Positions 27,641 to 36,654 of a stretch of 64,000 nt of DNA are shown one piece after another. The DNA comes from Phycisphaerae bacterium (GTDB lineage: Bacteria > Planctomycetota > Phycisphaerae > Sedimentisphaerales > Anaerohalosphaeraceae): NCBI GenBank assembly GCA_014859965.1, contig JACZKQ010000134.1, positions 1-64,000 on the forward strand, in the 5' to 3' direction. Below the pieces are notes generated by a model. It did no database searches. It was not told the DNA's origin and worked only from the letters and a program-made list of their open reading frames with translations. Made by a program: the position numbers and the translations under genes. The stretch's first letter is position 1; every line of letters starts with the position of its first letter.

Positions 27641-29032
27641 ATGAGAACGCACTGGGTTTTAGCCGGATGTATGGCTCTGGTTATTTGCGGTTTTCGGCTG
27701 CCGTCGGCGTTCGGAACGGCGCTGGATGATTATGTTCACCGGCCGGACGCGGCGTTTAAGTATGAGGTCGTTCGGACGATGGAGAGCCCGGAGGGGACGG
27801 GGTACATTCTCGATATGGTATCGCAGTCGTGGCGCAGCGCCGATGAGGTCAATCGGACCGAGTGGCGGCACTGGGTGCACGTCGCGGTGCCCAAAGCGTT
27901 GCGGCATAAGACGGCGATGATGATCGTTGATGGAGGTCGAGTGGGCGAACCCATGCCCGAACGCGTTGATGGGGCGGTGGCGTCGATTGCCGTGCGGACA
28001 CAGTCGGTTGTGGCGCGGGTCCGTATGGTGCCGAATCAGCCGTTACGGTTTGCCGGCGAGGATTCCGAGCGGTGGGAGGATGCGATTATCGCCTACTCAT
28101 GGGACCGCTTTATTGAAACGGGGGATTCGGACTGGCCGGTGCAGTTGCCGATGGTCAAGTCGGTGGTTCGGGCGATGGATGCGGTACAGGAACTCGTGAG
28201 TCAGCGGCACCAGGCGGCAGTCAAGGCGTTTGTGGTGACCGGGGCGTCGAAGCGGGGTTGGACGACCTGGCTGACCGCGGCCGTGGATGCGCGTGTCGCG
28301 GCGATCGCGCCGATTGTGATCGACATGCTCAATGCCCGTGAGTCGTTCGATCATCACCGGGCAGTATACGGGTTTTATGCTCCGGCGGTGCGGGACTACG
28401 AGCAAATGGATGTCTTTGCGAGAATCGGGTCGCCGGAAGCGGAAAAGCTGCTGGCGATTGTGGACCCTTACGCTTACCGGGACAGACTGACGATGCCGAA
28501 GTTTATTCTTAATTCGGCGCAGGATCAGTTCTTTCTGCCGGATTCATGGCAGTTCTATTATGACGGGCTGAAAGGCGATAAGTACCTGCGGTACGTGCCG
28601 AACACGGGGCACGGCTTGGAGGATTCCGATGCGATGGAGACGGTCGTAATGTTCTACCAGGGGGTCCTGGAGGGGTGGAAACTGCCGCGTTTCAAAGTGT
28701 CGTATCCGAATGAAGGGATGATCAGCGTGCGGCCGGTGGATGCACCGGCGGCGGTGAGGCTTTGGCAGGCGACCAACCCCAATGCGCGGGACTTTCGCAT
28801 CGATGTGCTGGGCAGGTTGTGGAGCAGCGTGGTGCTGCAGCCTGACGGCGAGGGTCGCTACGTGGCGCAGGTGGAGAAGCCCGCACAAGGGTTTACGGCA
28901 TTTTTCATGGAGTTGATGTTTGACAATCCGCGAGGGCATCCGTTGAAGTTTACGACCGGCACGCGGGTGATTCCGGATGTGAAGCCGTTTGCGGAAAAAC
29001 CCGCAGCCGCCGTCAAGAAAAAACCGGATTAG
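27641..29032 (+). CDS. PhoPQ-activated pathogenicity-related (PqaA-like) alpha/beta hydrolase
   Basis: A 463-residue exported protein with a signal peptide (HWVLAGCMALVICGFRL). It has the PqaA family pattern: SWDRFIETGD, the nucleophile elbow GASKRGW with Ser at about residue 203, an AYRDRLTMPKFILNSAQDQFF Asp-side block (given in part) and PNTGHGLED with the His. The substrate is unknown in this family. The ATG at 27641 has AAGGGG upstream. It ends 2 bases before the convergent radical SAM gene. Confidence 0.9.
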   Translation: MRTHWVLAGCMALVICGFRLPSAFGTALDDYVHRPDAAFKYEVVRTMESPEGTGYILDMVSQSWRSADEVNRTEWRHWVHVAVPKALRHKTAMMIVDGGRVGEPMPERVDGAVASIAVRTQSVVARVRMVPNQPLRFAGEDSERWEDAIIAYSWDRFIETGDSDWPVQLPMVKSVVRAMDAVQELVSQRHQAAVKAFVVTGASKRGWTTWLTAAVDARVAAIAPIVIDMLNARESFDHHRAVYGFYAPAVRDYEQMDVFARIGSPEAEKLLAIVDPYAYRDRLTMPKFILNSAQDQFFLPDSWQFYYDGLKGDKYLRYVPNTGHGLEDSDAMETVVMFYQGVLEGWKLPRFKVSYPNEGMISVRPVDAPAAVRLWQATNPNARDFRIDVLGRLWSSVVLQPDGEGRYVAQVEKPAQGFTAFFMELMFDNPRGHPLKFTTGTRVIPDVKPFAEKPAAAVKKKPD

Positions 29033-29033
29033 C

Positions 29034-30467
29034 TCAGTTTTTCATACTCTTCAGGATGTGCCAGTACGCGCCTCGGGCGCCCTCGGCGATGGCGTTTGCC
29101 AGTTCGGTATTGTCGTTGTAGTTGTGGTCGGAGGCGGGCTGAGCGGCGTCGGCGAGGTCGGGCATGGGTGCAAAAAAGCGGGTATCCCCGGCGATTAGGC
29201 CGCGGACGAGATTGGCGGGGGTATCGCCGAGTGCATGGGCGATGTAGAAGGTGGGCTGGAAAAGGTCGACAGTGCCTTCGTAACGGCGGCGAATGTTGGG
29301 GTTGGTTTCGAGTGGCCCTTCGGCGGCTGCGATTCGGGCGATTTCCGTGTGTGGATAGATGCGTATGCCAAGGGCCGTGCCGGCGCAGTCCGGGTCGATT
29401 TGTTTGACAAAGCCGATGGTTCGGGCGACGGTTTCAGGAGTTTCGCCGGGGCCGCCGATCATCAGGTCGATCATAACCTCGATACCATGTTTCCTGCAGG
29501 CCGTAACGGTGCGGGCGAGGTCTTCGGGCGTGTGCCGCTGGCGGTAGGTTTTGAGCATGGCGGGCGAGCCGGAATCCCCGGTGAAATTAATACCCGCGCA
29601 GCCAGCGGCTTTCATCGCGGCGGCAAGCGCATCATCGAACGGGGTTGTTGTGAGATAGGCGTACCATCGAAGTCTGTCGGCGAGTTTGCGGCGGATGAAT
29701 GCGTCGCAGACTGCCGCGGCGTGATCGCGCGGAATGTTGAATTCGCTGTCGCAGAGATGGAGCACGTCGACACCCTTTTTCAGCAGGTACTCGGCTTCGT
29801 CAGCCACTTCTGCAGGATTGCGCCGGCGAAGCATCTTACCTTTCGCGAGGTGCTCGGCGCAGTAGATGCAATCACGATTGCAGCCGCGTTTGGTTTCGAG
29901 GCCGGCCTGGCCGCCGAGGCGAAAATAGGTGCGGTTGTCGAGGGCGTCGCGGCGCGTGGCCAACGTCAGCGTGTCGGGCCATGCGGGGGGATTGGCGAGG
30001 ATTGTATCGCCATCCCGCCATAGCAGGCCGGCTATGCCCTGGTAATTCTGCCTGCCTTCGACTGCGCGGTAAAGTTGGATCAGGGCCTGTTCGCCATCCC
30101 CGCGGATGCCCAAATCGGCCCCGGTATACCGGAGGATATGCTCTGGGAAGATCGCGTATCCGACGCCGCCCAGGACGATGGGCGCGTCGGTGAGTCGGCG
30201 GAGGTCGTCGACAATCTTCCTGTGGTCGGGGACGAACCATTGGGCGTTAGGCCAGAAGCAGTCGTCTACGTTGCGAAGCGTCACACCGACGAGCGTTGGG
30301 CTGTGTGCCCCGAAGTAGTCAGCCATTGCTTTCTGGGGGTCATCGACCAGGCAGAGGTCCAGCACCTCGGTTTGAATGCCCGCTGCCTCGGCCGCGGCGG
30401 CCAGATAGTCCAGGCCAATAGGGGCAATCGGCGGCCGCATGCGGTTGGGATTGACAAGGGTAAGCAT
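29034..30467 (-). CDS. B12-binding-domain radical SAM protein
   Basis: A 477-residue protein. The N-terminal ~140 residues (VNPNRMRPPIAPIGLDYLAAA, VGVTLRNVDD in parts) form a cobalamin-binding-like domain; it lacks the DxHxxG motif, so B12 may bind base-on or not at all. The radical SAM core has the CNRDCIYC cluster (Cys 196, 200, 203), which holds the 4Fe-4S cluster, and GGPGETPETV for SAM. The product is not predictable. The ATG at 30467 has GGAGAA before it. It stands alone, facing the PqaA-like gene. Confidence 0.88.
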   Translation of the reverse strand: MLTLVNPNRMRPPIAPIGLDYLAAAAEAAGIQTEVLDLCLVDDPQKAMADYFGAHSPTLVGVTLRNVDDCFWPNAQWFVPDHRKIVDDLRRLTDAPIVLGGVGYAIFPEHILRYTGADLGIRGDGEQALIQLYRAVEGRQNYQGIAGLLWRDGDTILANPPAWPDTLTLATRRDALDNRTYFRLGGQAGLETKRGCNRDCIYCAEHLAKGKMLRRRNPAEVADEAEYLLKKGVDVLHLCDSEFNIPRDHAAAVCDAFIRRKLADRLRWYAYLTTTPFDDALAAAMKAAGCAGINFTGDSGSPAMLKTYRQRHTPEDLARTVTACRKHGIEVMIDLMIGGPGETPETVARTIGFVKQIDPDCAGTALGIRIYPHTEIARIAAAEGPLETNPNIRRRYEGTVDLFQPTFYIAHALGDTPANLVRGLIAGDTRFFAPMPDLADAAQPASDHNYNDNTELANAIAEGARGAYWHILKSMKN

Positions 30468-30658
30468 ACGTTTTCTCCGGGCGGTAAGCACTTATATTAT
30501 GCTGCCGCGGGCCTGCACACAACATCCTGTGACGGTCCTCTGAATCTGTAACCTTTTGAGAGACAGTAATATACGTCGACTGGCCGAGCAAATGCAAGGA
30601 TGGGGTTGAAATCGGCGCGGCCGGCGGATAGACTACGGCCTTTTTGGAGATCAATGCA

Positions 30659-31048
30659 ATGGGTCGAAAGGTGCGAATTACGGCGGGTCAGGTGACGGTG
30701 TCGGCGGAACTTTCGGAGACGCCGACGGCGGAGGCGATCCATGCAGTCCTGCCCATACAGGGGCTGGCGCAGCGGTGGGGCGGTGAAATCTATTTTTCGA
30801 CGCCCGTAACGGTCGGAACCGAAGCAGATGCTCGGGAAGAGTTACAAGCAGGCGAGTTGGCGTATTGGGCGCCGGGCAAGGCATTCTGCGTTTTCTTCGG
30901 TCCTACGCCGGCCTCTAACAACGCCGAACCGAAGGCTGCGTCCGCGGTGAACGTGTTCGGGAAGATCACGGGTGACACGGAGAGCCTTTGGGAGGTCGCT
31001 GACGGAGAAGCGGTTGTCGTTGAGTCACTCGAAGGAGAGCGTGCATGA
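30659..31048 (+). CDS. Cyclophilin-like fold protein (DUF369/TM1367-like)
   Basis: A 129-residue protein with the start of this family (KVRITAGQVTVSAELSETPTAEAI), the WGGEIYFSTPV block and AYWAPGKAFCVFFGPTP. Archaeal and bacterial relatives have a cyclophilin-like barrel without the isomerase active site. The ATG at 30659 has GGAG 10 bases upstream. Its last 4 bases overlap the next gene (ATGA), so the two are translationally coupled. Function is unknown. Confidence 0.8.
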   Translation: MGRKVRITAGQVTVSAELSETPTAEAIHAVLPIQGLAQRWGGEIYFSTPVTVGTEADAREELQAGELAYWAPGKAFCVFFGPTPASNNAEPKAASAVNVFGKITGDTESLWEVADGEAVVVESLEGERA

Positions 31049-31782
31049 TCATCACCAAGTCGGTTTTAAACATGGTGGCCTATTCAATCGTGTTGGTCCT
31101 GATTCTCTTGATGGGCCTGGCGCTGCTGAAAGCCAAGGGGGATAACGCGGACTCTTTGGTCTCGGCGGAGAAGCTTGCGCAGACGAACAAGATCAGGTTG
31201 GATGAGATCGAGAATGCCGTCGAAGAGAAGGTCGATACGGCGGTATCGGCAAAGATGGCTCAACTGAATAGATCTTTTGAGGAGAAGTTGAGTCTGCTTC
31301 GGGCTCAGGACATCAAGCACCAGCAGCAGTTGATCGATTTGCAGCGCAAGATCGATGCGCCGGCCCAGAGCCAGAAAGGGCTGACTTGGGTCGTCAACCC
31401 CGAGACCCGGCATTCTTATGCACTGATCCCGTTTGCGCTGCCGTGGCATGCGGCCAAGGCGTTTGCCGAGTCCGAGAAGGGGCATCTGGTGGTGATCAAC
31501 GACAAGGGAGAAAACGAGTGGCTGGTCCAAACGTTCGGTGCCGACACGGAGTACTGGGCGGGGCTGACCGACGAGGCGGAGGAAGGAAAGTGGAAGGCCG
31601 TCAACGGTGAACCGGTGGAGTATTTCAACTGGGCGCCGGGGGAGCCGGACAACTACCGCAAGAATCAGCACTACGTGATGATCAACGCCAAGGCCCCGCA
31701 CCTGAATCATACAGCGGCGGGGCGCTGGAACGACGTGCCGGCCAATGAGCCGCGCATCGGCATTATCGAGCGGCCGTTCTAA
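31045..31782 (+). CDS. Membrane protein with coiled coil and C-type lectin-like domain
   Basis: A 245-residue protein. A membrane helix spans about residues 10-28 (VAYSIVLVLILLMGLALL), a Glu/Lys-rich coiled coil about 40-108, and a C-type lectin-like fold residues 113-245. The lectin part shows YALIPFALPWHAAKAFAE, WAGLTDEAEEGKWK, the EPDNY loop and the RWNDV (WND) motif that usually contribute to calcium and sugar binding. The domain faces out if the N-terminus is cytoplasmic. It overlaps the cyclophilin-fold gene by 4 bases. A role in surface glycan recognition is likely but unproven. Confidence 0.85.
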   Translation: MIITKSVLNMVAYSIVLVLILLMGLALLKAKGDNADSLVSAEKLAQTNKIRLDEIENAVEEKVDTAVSAKMAQLNRSFEEKLSLLRAQDIKHQQQLIDLQRKIDAPAQSQKGLTWVVNPETRHSYALIPFALPWHAAKAFAESEKGHLVVINDKGENEWLVQTFGADTEYWAGLTDEAEEGKWKAVNGEPVEYFNWAPGEPDNYRKNQHYVMINAKAPHLNHTAAGRWNDVPANEPRIGIIERPF

Positions 31783-31933
31783 AAAGCATGTCATCAACCG
31801 TTGTGGAATCGCTCGGTTTTTCTTCGGGCCGGATTCCGCTGCCAGTAAACAGCTTGTCATCCGGCGCCTTGTGCATGCCGATGATCTCATAAAAGACCGT
31901 CCTGATTCATATGGCGGGCGAGGTTGTCGAGGC

Positions 31934-32875
31934 ATGTGGATAAAAATATTTTTTATTGCGTTGTTGGCATTTACGTTTGCCGCTCCATCTTCCGGGCGCG
32001 ACCTGACCTTTTTCGTCTGGTCGGATACGCATTTCGGGGCGTATGACGATGCCGACATAACGCGTCTGAAGATAATCGAGCAGATGAACCGCCTGCCGGG
32101 CACAGAATACCCCGCCGAAATTTTCGCGGATGCGACGGTCGGCAGGCCGGAGTTTCTGCTCCATCTTGGCGATATCAGCGAGCATGGGTTTGCGAGCGAG
32201 TGGAACGATCCGAATCTCGCCGATCAACGGAGTTACATTCAGACGATCAAACATCTGACCGCGACCGACCAGACTTACGAAGTGCTCGGCAATCACGACA
32301 GCCGCGGGCGACCCGGCATTCGGCGGCGGATTGCCCGCAAACAGGGCGACACGTTTTATTCGTTTGACGCGCAAGGCGTGCATTTTGTTGTACTCGATCT
32401 TTACAGACATCTCAATACGCAGGTTCCCAGCCTCGACGAGGAGCAACTTGACTGGCTCCAGAGCGATCTGGACCGGATCGACGACACCGTGCCGGTGATT
32501 ATCGCGATGCACGCAGTGCCGCCGCGATGGACGGCCGCCGCCGATGTCCCGCGGGCGGTCTGCAACAGTTTCGACCGTCTCTGGAATATCGTCGCAGACA
32601 AAAATATTCTGGCATTTCTCCACGGGCACGTGCATGTGGCCCGGTCCGGAAGATGGTATGAATTCGACACGCTCGCGCCGGCCGGGTTCGCTTACATGCG
32701 GCGCCGCTGTCCGCAGGGCGAGCCGGTGTTTGCGGTGGTGCGAATTACGGACGACCGAATGACTGTCTGTGGATGGGACTGGGAGAAGGAGCGGTTCTTT
32801 AAGGCGCTGGTTTTTGACAAGTCTTTTTCGCCGGCGCCGGAGGACGGATCGCCGTGTACTCTGCCCGGGCCGTAA
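31934..32875 (+). CDS. Exported calcineurin-like metallophosphoesterase
   Basis: A 313-residue protein with a short signal peptide (IFFIALLAFTFAAPSSG). All metal-site motifs are present: SDTHFG, LGDISE, GNHDSRG, MHAVP and HGHVHV. Such enzymes cleave phosphate mono- or diesters outside the cytoplasm. The ATG at 31934 is chosen for the signal peptide; an in-frame start far upstream is not supported by any similarity. It lies in an accessory-gene run with no operon partner. Confidence 0.88.
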   Translation: MWIKIFFIALLAFTFAAPSSGRDLTFFVWSDTHFGAYDDADITRLKIIEQMNRLPGTEYPAEIFADATVGRPEFLLHLGDISEHGFASEWNDPNLADQRSYIQTIKHLTATDQTYEVLGNHDSRGRPGIRRRIARKQGDTFYSFDAQGVHFVVLDLYRHLNTQVPSLDEEQLDWLQSDLDRIDDTVPVIIAMHAVPPRWTAAADVPRAVCNSFDRLWNIVADKNILAFLHGHVHVARSGRWYEFDTLAPAGFAYMRRRCPQGEPVFAVVRITDDRMTVCGWDWEKERFFKALVFDKSFSPAPEDGSPCTLPGP

Positions 32876-33025
32876 GCGGCCTCGGCGATTCGTTGTAATA
32901 CGCTCTGGCGGAGTGTCAATCCCGGGGAGCCGTCGTTTGGCTTTCAGGCGGTGGACGGGCAGTGACGATCCTGGTATAATCCCTGTATGTGAGCGGCGCG
33001 CAGGTTTCTTATGCGGAGGATATAC

Positions 33026-34357
33026 ATGAAAACCATGAGCGGCAAAACAGCGGCAATGAGCCGGCGGGCGTTTTTGAGAGCGGCGGCCGGCGGGGCGCTG
33101 GCAGCGCCTTATATTGTCAGTGCCCGGGCCCTGGGCAAGGACGGCGTGCCCGCGGCGAGCGAACGGATCACAATGGCGGCCATCGGCGTGGGCGGGCAGG
33201 GGATGCATGATACGCGGTCGCTGCTGAACGACGCGCGGGTGCAGTATGTGGCGGTCTGCGACGTTCAAAAGAAGAACGCCGAGCGGGCCCGCCAGATCGT
33301 TGCGGAGCATTACGGGGGTGATGGTGCATACCCGGGTTGCCAGGTGTACAGCGATTTCAGACAAATCCTTCAGCGCCCGGATATCGATGCGGTCAACATC
33401 GCCGCACCGGACCACTGGCACGCGATCATTGCCATCCAGGCGGCTCAGGCGGGTAAGGACATTTACTGTCAGAAGCCGCTGTCGCTGACGGTCGAGCAGG
33501 GGCGCAAGATGGCGCAAGCGGCCAAACGCTACGGGGTGGTCTTCCAGACGGGCACGCAGCAGCGGTCCGAGGAGCGTTTTCGGCGGGCGTGCGAACTGGT
33601 GCGTAACGGGCGGATCGGCAAGGTGCGCAGTGTGGAGGTGGAGGTGCCCGGCAGCCAGGCGGCCGACGGATTCTATGAGGACCCCATGCCGGAGGGTTTC
33701 GATTACGACATGTGGCTGGGTCCGGCCCCTGCGGCGCCGTTTGCGTACAAGCGCATAGACCCGTTCGGGTGGCGGTGGATATTCGATTATGCGGGCGGTT
33801 GCGTAACGGATTGGGGGGCGCACCATATAGACATTGCGCAGTGGGGCTTGGGGACAACCCTTACCGGGCCGGTGGAGGTCGAAGGCGAGGCGGTATATCC
33901 GGCCAAGGGCATGTATAATACGGCGCTGCACTGGCGGTATCAGTGCCGCTATAAGAACGGCGTGACGCTGACATGCTTTGCGAAAGATGAGCTGCGGCTG
34001 CCGAATTTCCCCAACGGCGTGAAGTTCATCGGCGACAGCGGGTGGCTGTACGTAAACCGGGGCGGTATGGACGCTGAGCCGAAGTCGATCCTGCAGGAGA
34101 AGATCGGGCCGGACGAGACCCACTTATATGTGTCGAAGGATCACTATCGCAACTTCATCGACTGCGTGATTTCCCGACAGACGCCGGCAGCGTGCGTGGA
34201 GGAGGCGCATCGGTCGGTGACGATCTGCCACCTGGCGAACATCGCGATGCGGCTGCAATGCCTGGTGCGATGGAACCCGGACACTGAGCAGATCCTCGGC
34301 GATGAAGCGGCGTCTCGCATGCTTTCGCGGCCCATGCGGCCGCCGTGGCGGTTATAA
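33026..34357 (+). CDS. Tat-exported Gfo/Idh/MocA-family oxidoreductase
   Basis: A 443-residue protein with a twin-arginine signal (MSRRAFLRAAAGGAL). The Rossmann GVGGQGMHD loop binds NAD(P), and DHWHAIIAIQAAQAGKDIYCQKPLSL contains the usual C-x-K-P catalytic-lysine region. The family oxidises or reduces sugars and cyclitols; planctomycetes have many exported copies, the exact substrate of which is unknown. GGAGG lies 5 bases before the ATG at 33026. It is followed one base later by the MtfA-like peptidase gene. Confidence 0.93.
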   Translation: MKTMSGKTAAMSRRAFLRAAAGGALAAPYIVSARALGKDGVPAASERITMAAIGVGGQGMHDTRSLLNDARVQYVAVCDVQKKNAERARQIVAEHYGGDGAYPGCQVYSDFRQILQRPDIDAVNIAAPDHWHAIIAIQAAQAGKDIYCQKPLSLTVEQGRKMAQAAKRYGVVFQTGTQQRSEERFRRACELVRNGRIGKVRSVEVEVPGSQAADGFYEDPMPEGFDYDMWLGPAPAAPFAYKRIDPFGWRWIFDYAGGCVTDWGAHHIDIAQWGLGTTLTGPVEVEGEAVYPAKGMYNTALHWRYQCRYKNGVTLTCFAKDELRLPNFPNGVKFIGDSGWLYVNRGGMDAEPKSILQEKIGPDETHLYVSKDHYRNFIDCVISRQTPAACVEEAHRSVTICHLANIAMRLQCLVRWNPDTEQILGDEAASRMLSRPMRPPWRL

Positions 34358-34358
34358 T

Positions 34359-35195
34359 ATGGAGCCCATGACCGGCATTATCATTGTACTGGCTGGCGTT
34401 GCGGCCTGCGTGATGTTCGGCTGTTGGCGGATCAAGTCCCGGCACACGCGCCGCCGCGAACTTATGGCGGCGCCGTTTCCCGATGAATGGCAGGAGATTT
34501 GCCGCCGCACTGTGGGGCTTTACAATCGGCTGCCAAACGATCTGCAAAAGCAACTGCACGGGCTCGTGAACGTATTTCTGGACGAGAAGCGGTTCTACGG
34601 GTGCAAGGGGCTGGAGATCACCGATGAAATTCGGGTGACGATTGCCGCGCAGGCCTGCATGCTGCTGCTGAATAGGCCGACGGGCTTTTTCCGCAGACTC
34701 AAGACCATCTACGTATATCCTCAGACCTATGTGGCCAAAGAGACGATACGCGACGGCATTATCGAGATCGAGGGCCACAGCGTTCGCCTTGGCGAGTCGT
34801 GGCAGCGCGGACCGGTTGTCCTGGCGTGGGACAGCGTTCGAGGCGGAGCGAGGAACATAGAAGACGGTGCAAACGTGGTCCTGCACGAGTTTGCGCATCA
34901 ACTGGACCAGGAAGACGGCGAGGCCGACGGCGCGCCCGTGCTCGACGGGCGGTCCGGTTATGCCGCCTGGTCGCGGGTGCTGGGCGGTGAGTACAAGGAG
35001 TTGTGCGACAAGGCGAAGCGGGGGCGCTATTCGGACATCAACGCGTACGGGGCGACGCATCCGGCCGAGTTTTTCGCGGTAACCACGGAGGCTTTTTTTG
35101 AAAAACCGAAGCAGATGCAGCGGAAACATCCGGAGTTGTACGAGCAACTGAAAAATTACTATAAGCTCGACCCGGCGGCGTGGCCGGAGAAATGA
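34359..35195 (+). CDS. mtfA: MtfA-family zinc peptidase (M90)
   Basis: A 278-residue protein. The N-terminus has a hydrophobic helix (GIIIVLAGVAACVMF) suggesting a membrane anchor. The zinc-binding HEFAHQLD motif lies at residues 176-183, and the late ATHPAEFFAVTTEAFFEKP holds the third ligand Glu. Known MtfA (E. coli) controls the glucose repressor Mlc; here no such partner is visible. It starts 1 base after the oxidoreductase stop, so the two are co-transcribed. Confidence 0.9.
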   Translation: MEPMTGIIIVLAGVAACVMFGCWRIKSRHTRRRELMAAPFPDEWQEICRRTVGLYNRLPNDLQKQLHGLVNVFLDEKRFYGCKGLEITDEIRVTIAAQACMLLLNRPTGFFRRLKTIYVYPQTYVAKETIRDGIIEIEGHSVRLGESWQRGPVVLAWDSVRGGARNIEDGANVVLHEFAHQLDQEDGEADGAPVLDGRSGYAAWSRVLGGEYKELCDKAKRGRYSDINAYGATHPAEFFAVTTEAFFEKPKQMQRKHPELYEQLKNYYKLDPAAWPEK

Positions 35196-35205
35196 AGGGG
35201 TTGCG

Positions 35206-36552
35206 GTGAGAGACAAAGTAGTATGCATCGTGTTTGTCAGTGTGATGGCGTGGGCGACCTGTGCCCCATGCGCAGCCGCAACGGCGGCGCCGGAGGTGCT
35301 GGAGGTTATGGATGTATCCCCCGTGTGGTCGGCGCATCCGGTGGGTTTCTGCCTGCTTAGCGCGGGACAGCACCAATACGTTGCGTATTACGATGCCCAG
35401 CGGCGGATGACCGTGGCGAGCCGCACGCTTAACGAGCAGAAATGGCATTACGAAATACTGGACTCAAGTCTGGGTTGGGACAGTCACAACTATATCACCA
35501 TGGCGATAGACGAGGCGGGTTGCTTGCATGTGGCGGGGAATATGCACTGCGTGCCGCTGGTTTATTTTCGAAGCGAACGGCCGCACGATCTTTCCACGTT
35601 GCGGCGGGTAAAGCAGATGACCGGGCAATTGGAGCAGCGCTGTACGTATCCTGTTTTCATCGACGCAGACGGGGCTCTGATCTTCCGCTATCGCGACGGC
35701 GGCAGCGGCAACGGCAATGAGATTTACAATGTGTACGATGCGGCGACACAGACGTGGCGGCGCTTGCTGGATACACCGCTGACCGACGGCCGCGGCCGAA
35801 TGAACGCCTATCCGAAGGGCCCGGTGAAAGGGCCGGACGGGTGGTTTCACCTGACGTGGATATGGCGGGATACGCCGGACTGCGCGACAAATCACGATCT
35901 GTCGTATGCCAGGAGCACGGACCTGGTCCAATGGTGTACTGCCGACGGGCGCAAGATTGATCCGCCCATGACAACGGATACGCGGGGTGTAGTGGTCGAT
36001 CCGATTCCATCCCATGCCGGCCTGATCAACGGCACGGGCAGCGTGGGTTTCGATTCTCAAAATCGGGTGCTGATCGCCTACCATAAGTTCGACGCCAACG
36101 GGCATACGCAGGCGTACGTCGCGCGATGGCAGAACGGGGCGTGGGTGATCCGGCAGGTGAGTGACTGGACCTGGCGGTGGGATTTCAGCGGGGGCGGCTC
36201 CATTAATTTCGATATCGTTCTGGGTGCGGTGACGTGCGAGCCGGACGGCACGCTGGGGCTTTCGTATCGACATAAGGAATACGGCAGCGGTATCTGGCGG
36301 CTTGATGAAGAGACGCTCAAGCCCATCGGCCGCATCGCACGACGCGCGACGATTCCATCGCACCTCGGCAAGCCCGAGAGCGATTTTGCAGGCATGCAGG
36401 TGCGATGGGCGCACGACAAAGGCGGCGCCGCGGACGGTGCAGCCTACGTACTGCGTTGGGAGACGCTGGATCGAAACCGCGACCGTCCGCGTTCCGGGCC
36501 TCTGCCGGATCCCTCTGAATTGCGGCTGTACAAATTGTCGAAGCCGAACTGA
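35206..36552 (+). CDS. Exported BNR_4-family protein (possible polysaccharide lyase)
   Basis: A 448-residue exported protein starting at a GTG (35206) with a signal peptide ending near residue 23. The whole chain is made of seven or so BNR_4-type blades (YYDAQRRMTVASRTL, YPKGPVKGPDGWFHLTWIWRD, IDPPMTTDTRGVV in parts). BNR_4 proteins include PL24/25/42-type lyases active on ulvan or rhamnose-glucuronate links, and also sugar-binding members. The catalytic His/Tyr pair cannot be confirmed by eye. It starts 10 bases after mtfA, so it belongs to the oxidoreductase operon. Confidence 0.75.
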   Translation: MRDKVVCIVFVSVMAWATCAPCAAATAAPEVLEVMDVSPVWSAHPVGFCLLSAGQHQYVAYYDAQRRMTVASRTLNEQKWHYEILDSSLGWDSHNYITMAIDEAGCLHVAGNMHCVPLVYFRSERPHDLSTLRRVKQMTGQLEQRCTYPVFIDADGALIFRYRDGGSGNGNEIYNVYDAATQTWRRLLDTPLTDGRGRMNAYPKGPVKGPDGWFHLTWIWRDTPDCATNHDLSYARSTDLVQWCTADGRKIDPPMTTDTRGVVVDPIPSHAGLINGTGSVGFDSQNRVLIAYHKFDANGHTQAYVARWQNGAWVIRQVSDWTWRWDFSGGGSINFDIVLGAVTCEPDGTLGLSYRHKEYGSGIWRLDEETLKPIGRIARRATIPSHLGKPESDFAGMQVRWAHDKGGAADGAAYVLRWETLDRNRDRPRSGPLPDPSELRLYKLSKPN

Positions 36553-36654
36553 CACGGGCCGACGTTGGGACAGCGGCGCAGGTTTTGATGTTTCTGCTTG
36601 CACAATTCGCAATTGTGAGGCAAGATGACAAGTGGCTGCACGTGAGGACTTGGC

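Noticed and set aside
31907-34123. A 738-codon open frame on the minus strand
   Set aside because: It spans two well-supported plus-strand genes (metallophosphoesterase and oxidoreductase) and has low-complexity Arg/Pro/His-rich sequence typical of an antisense frame.
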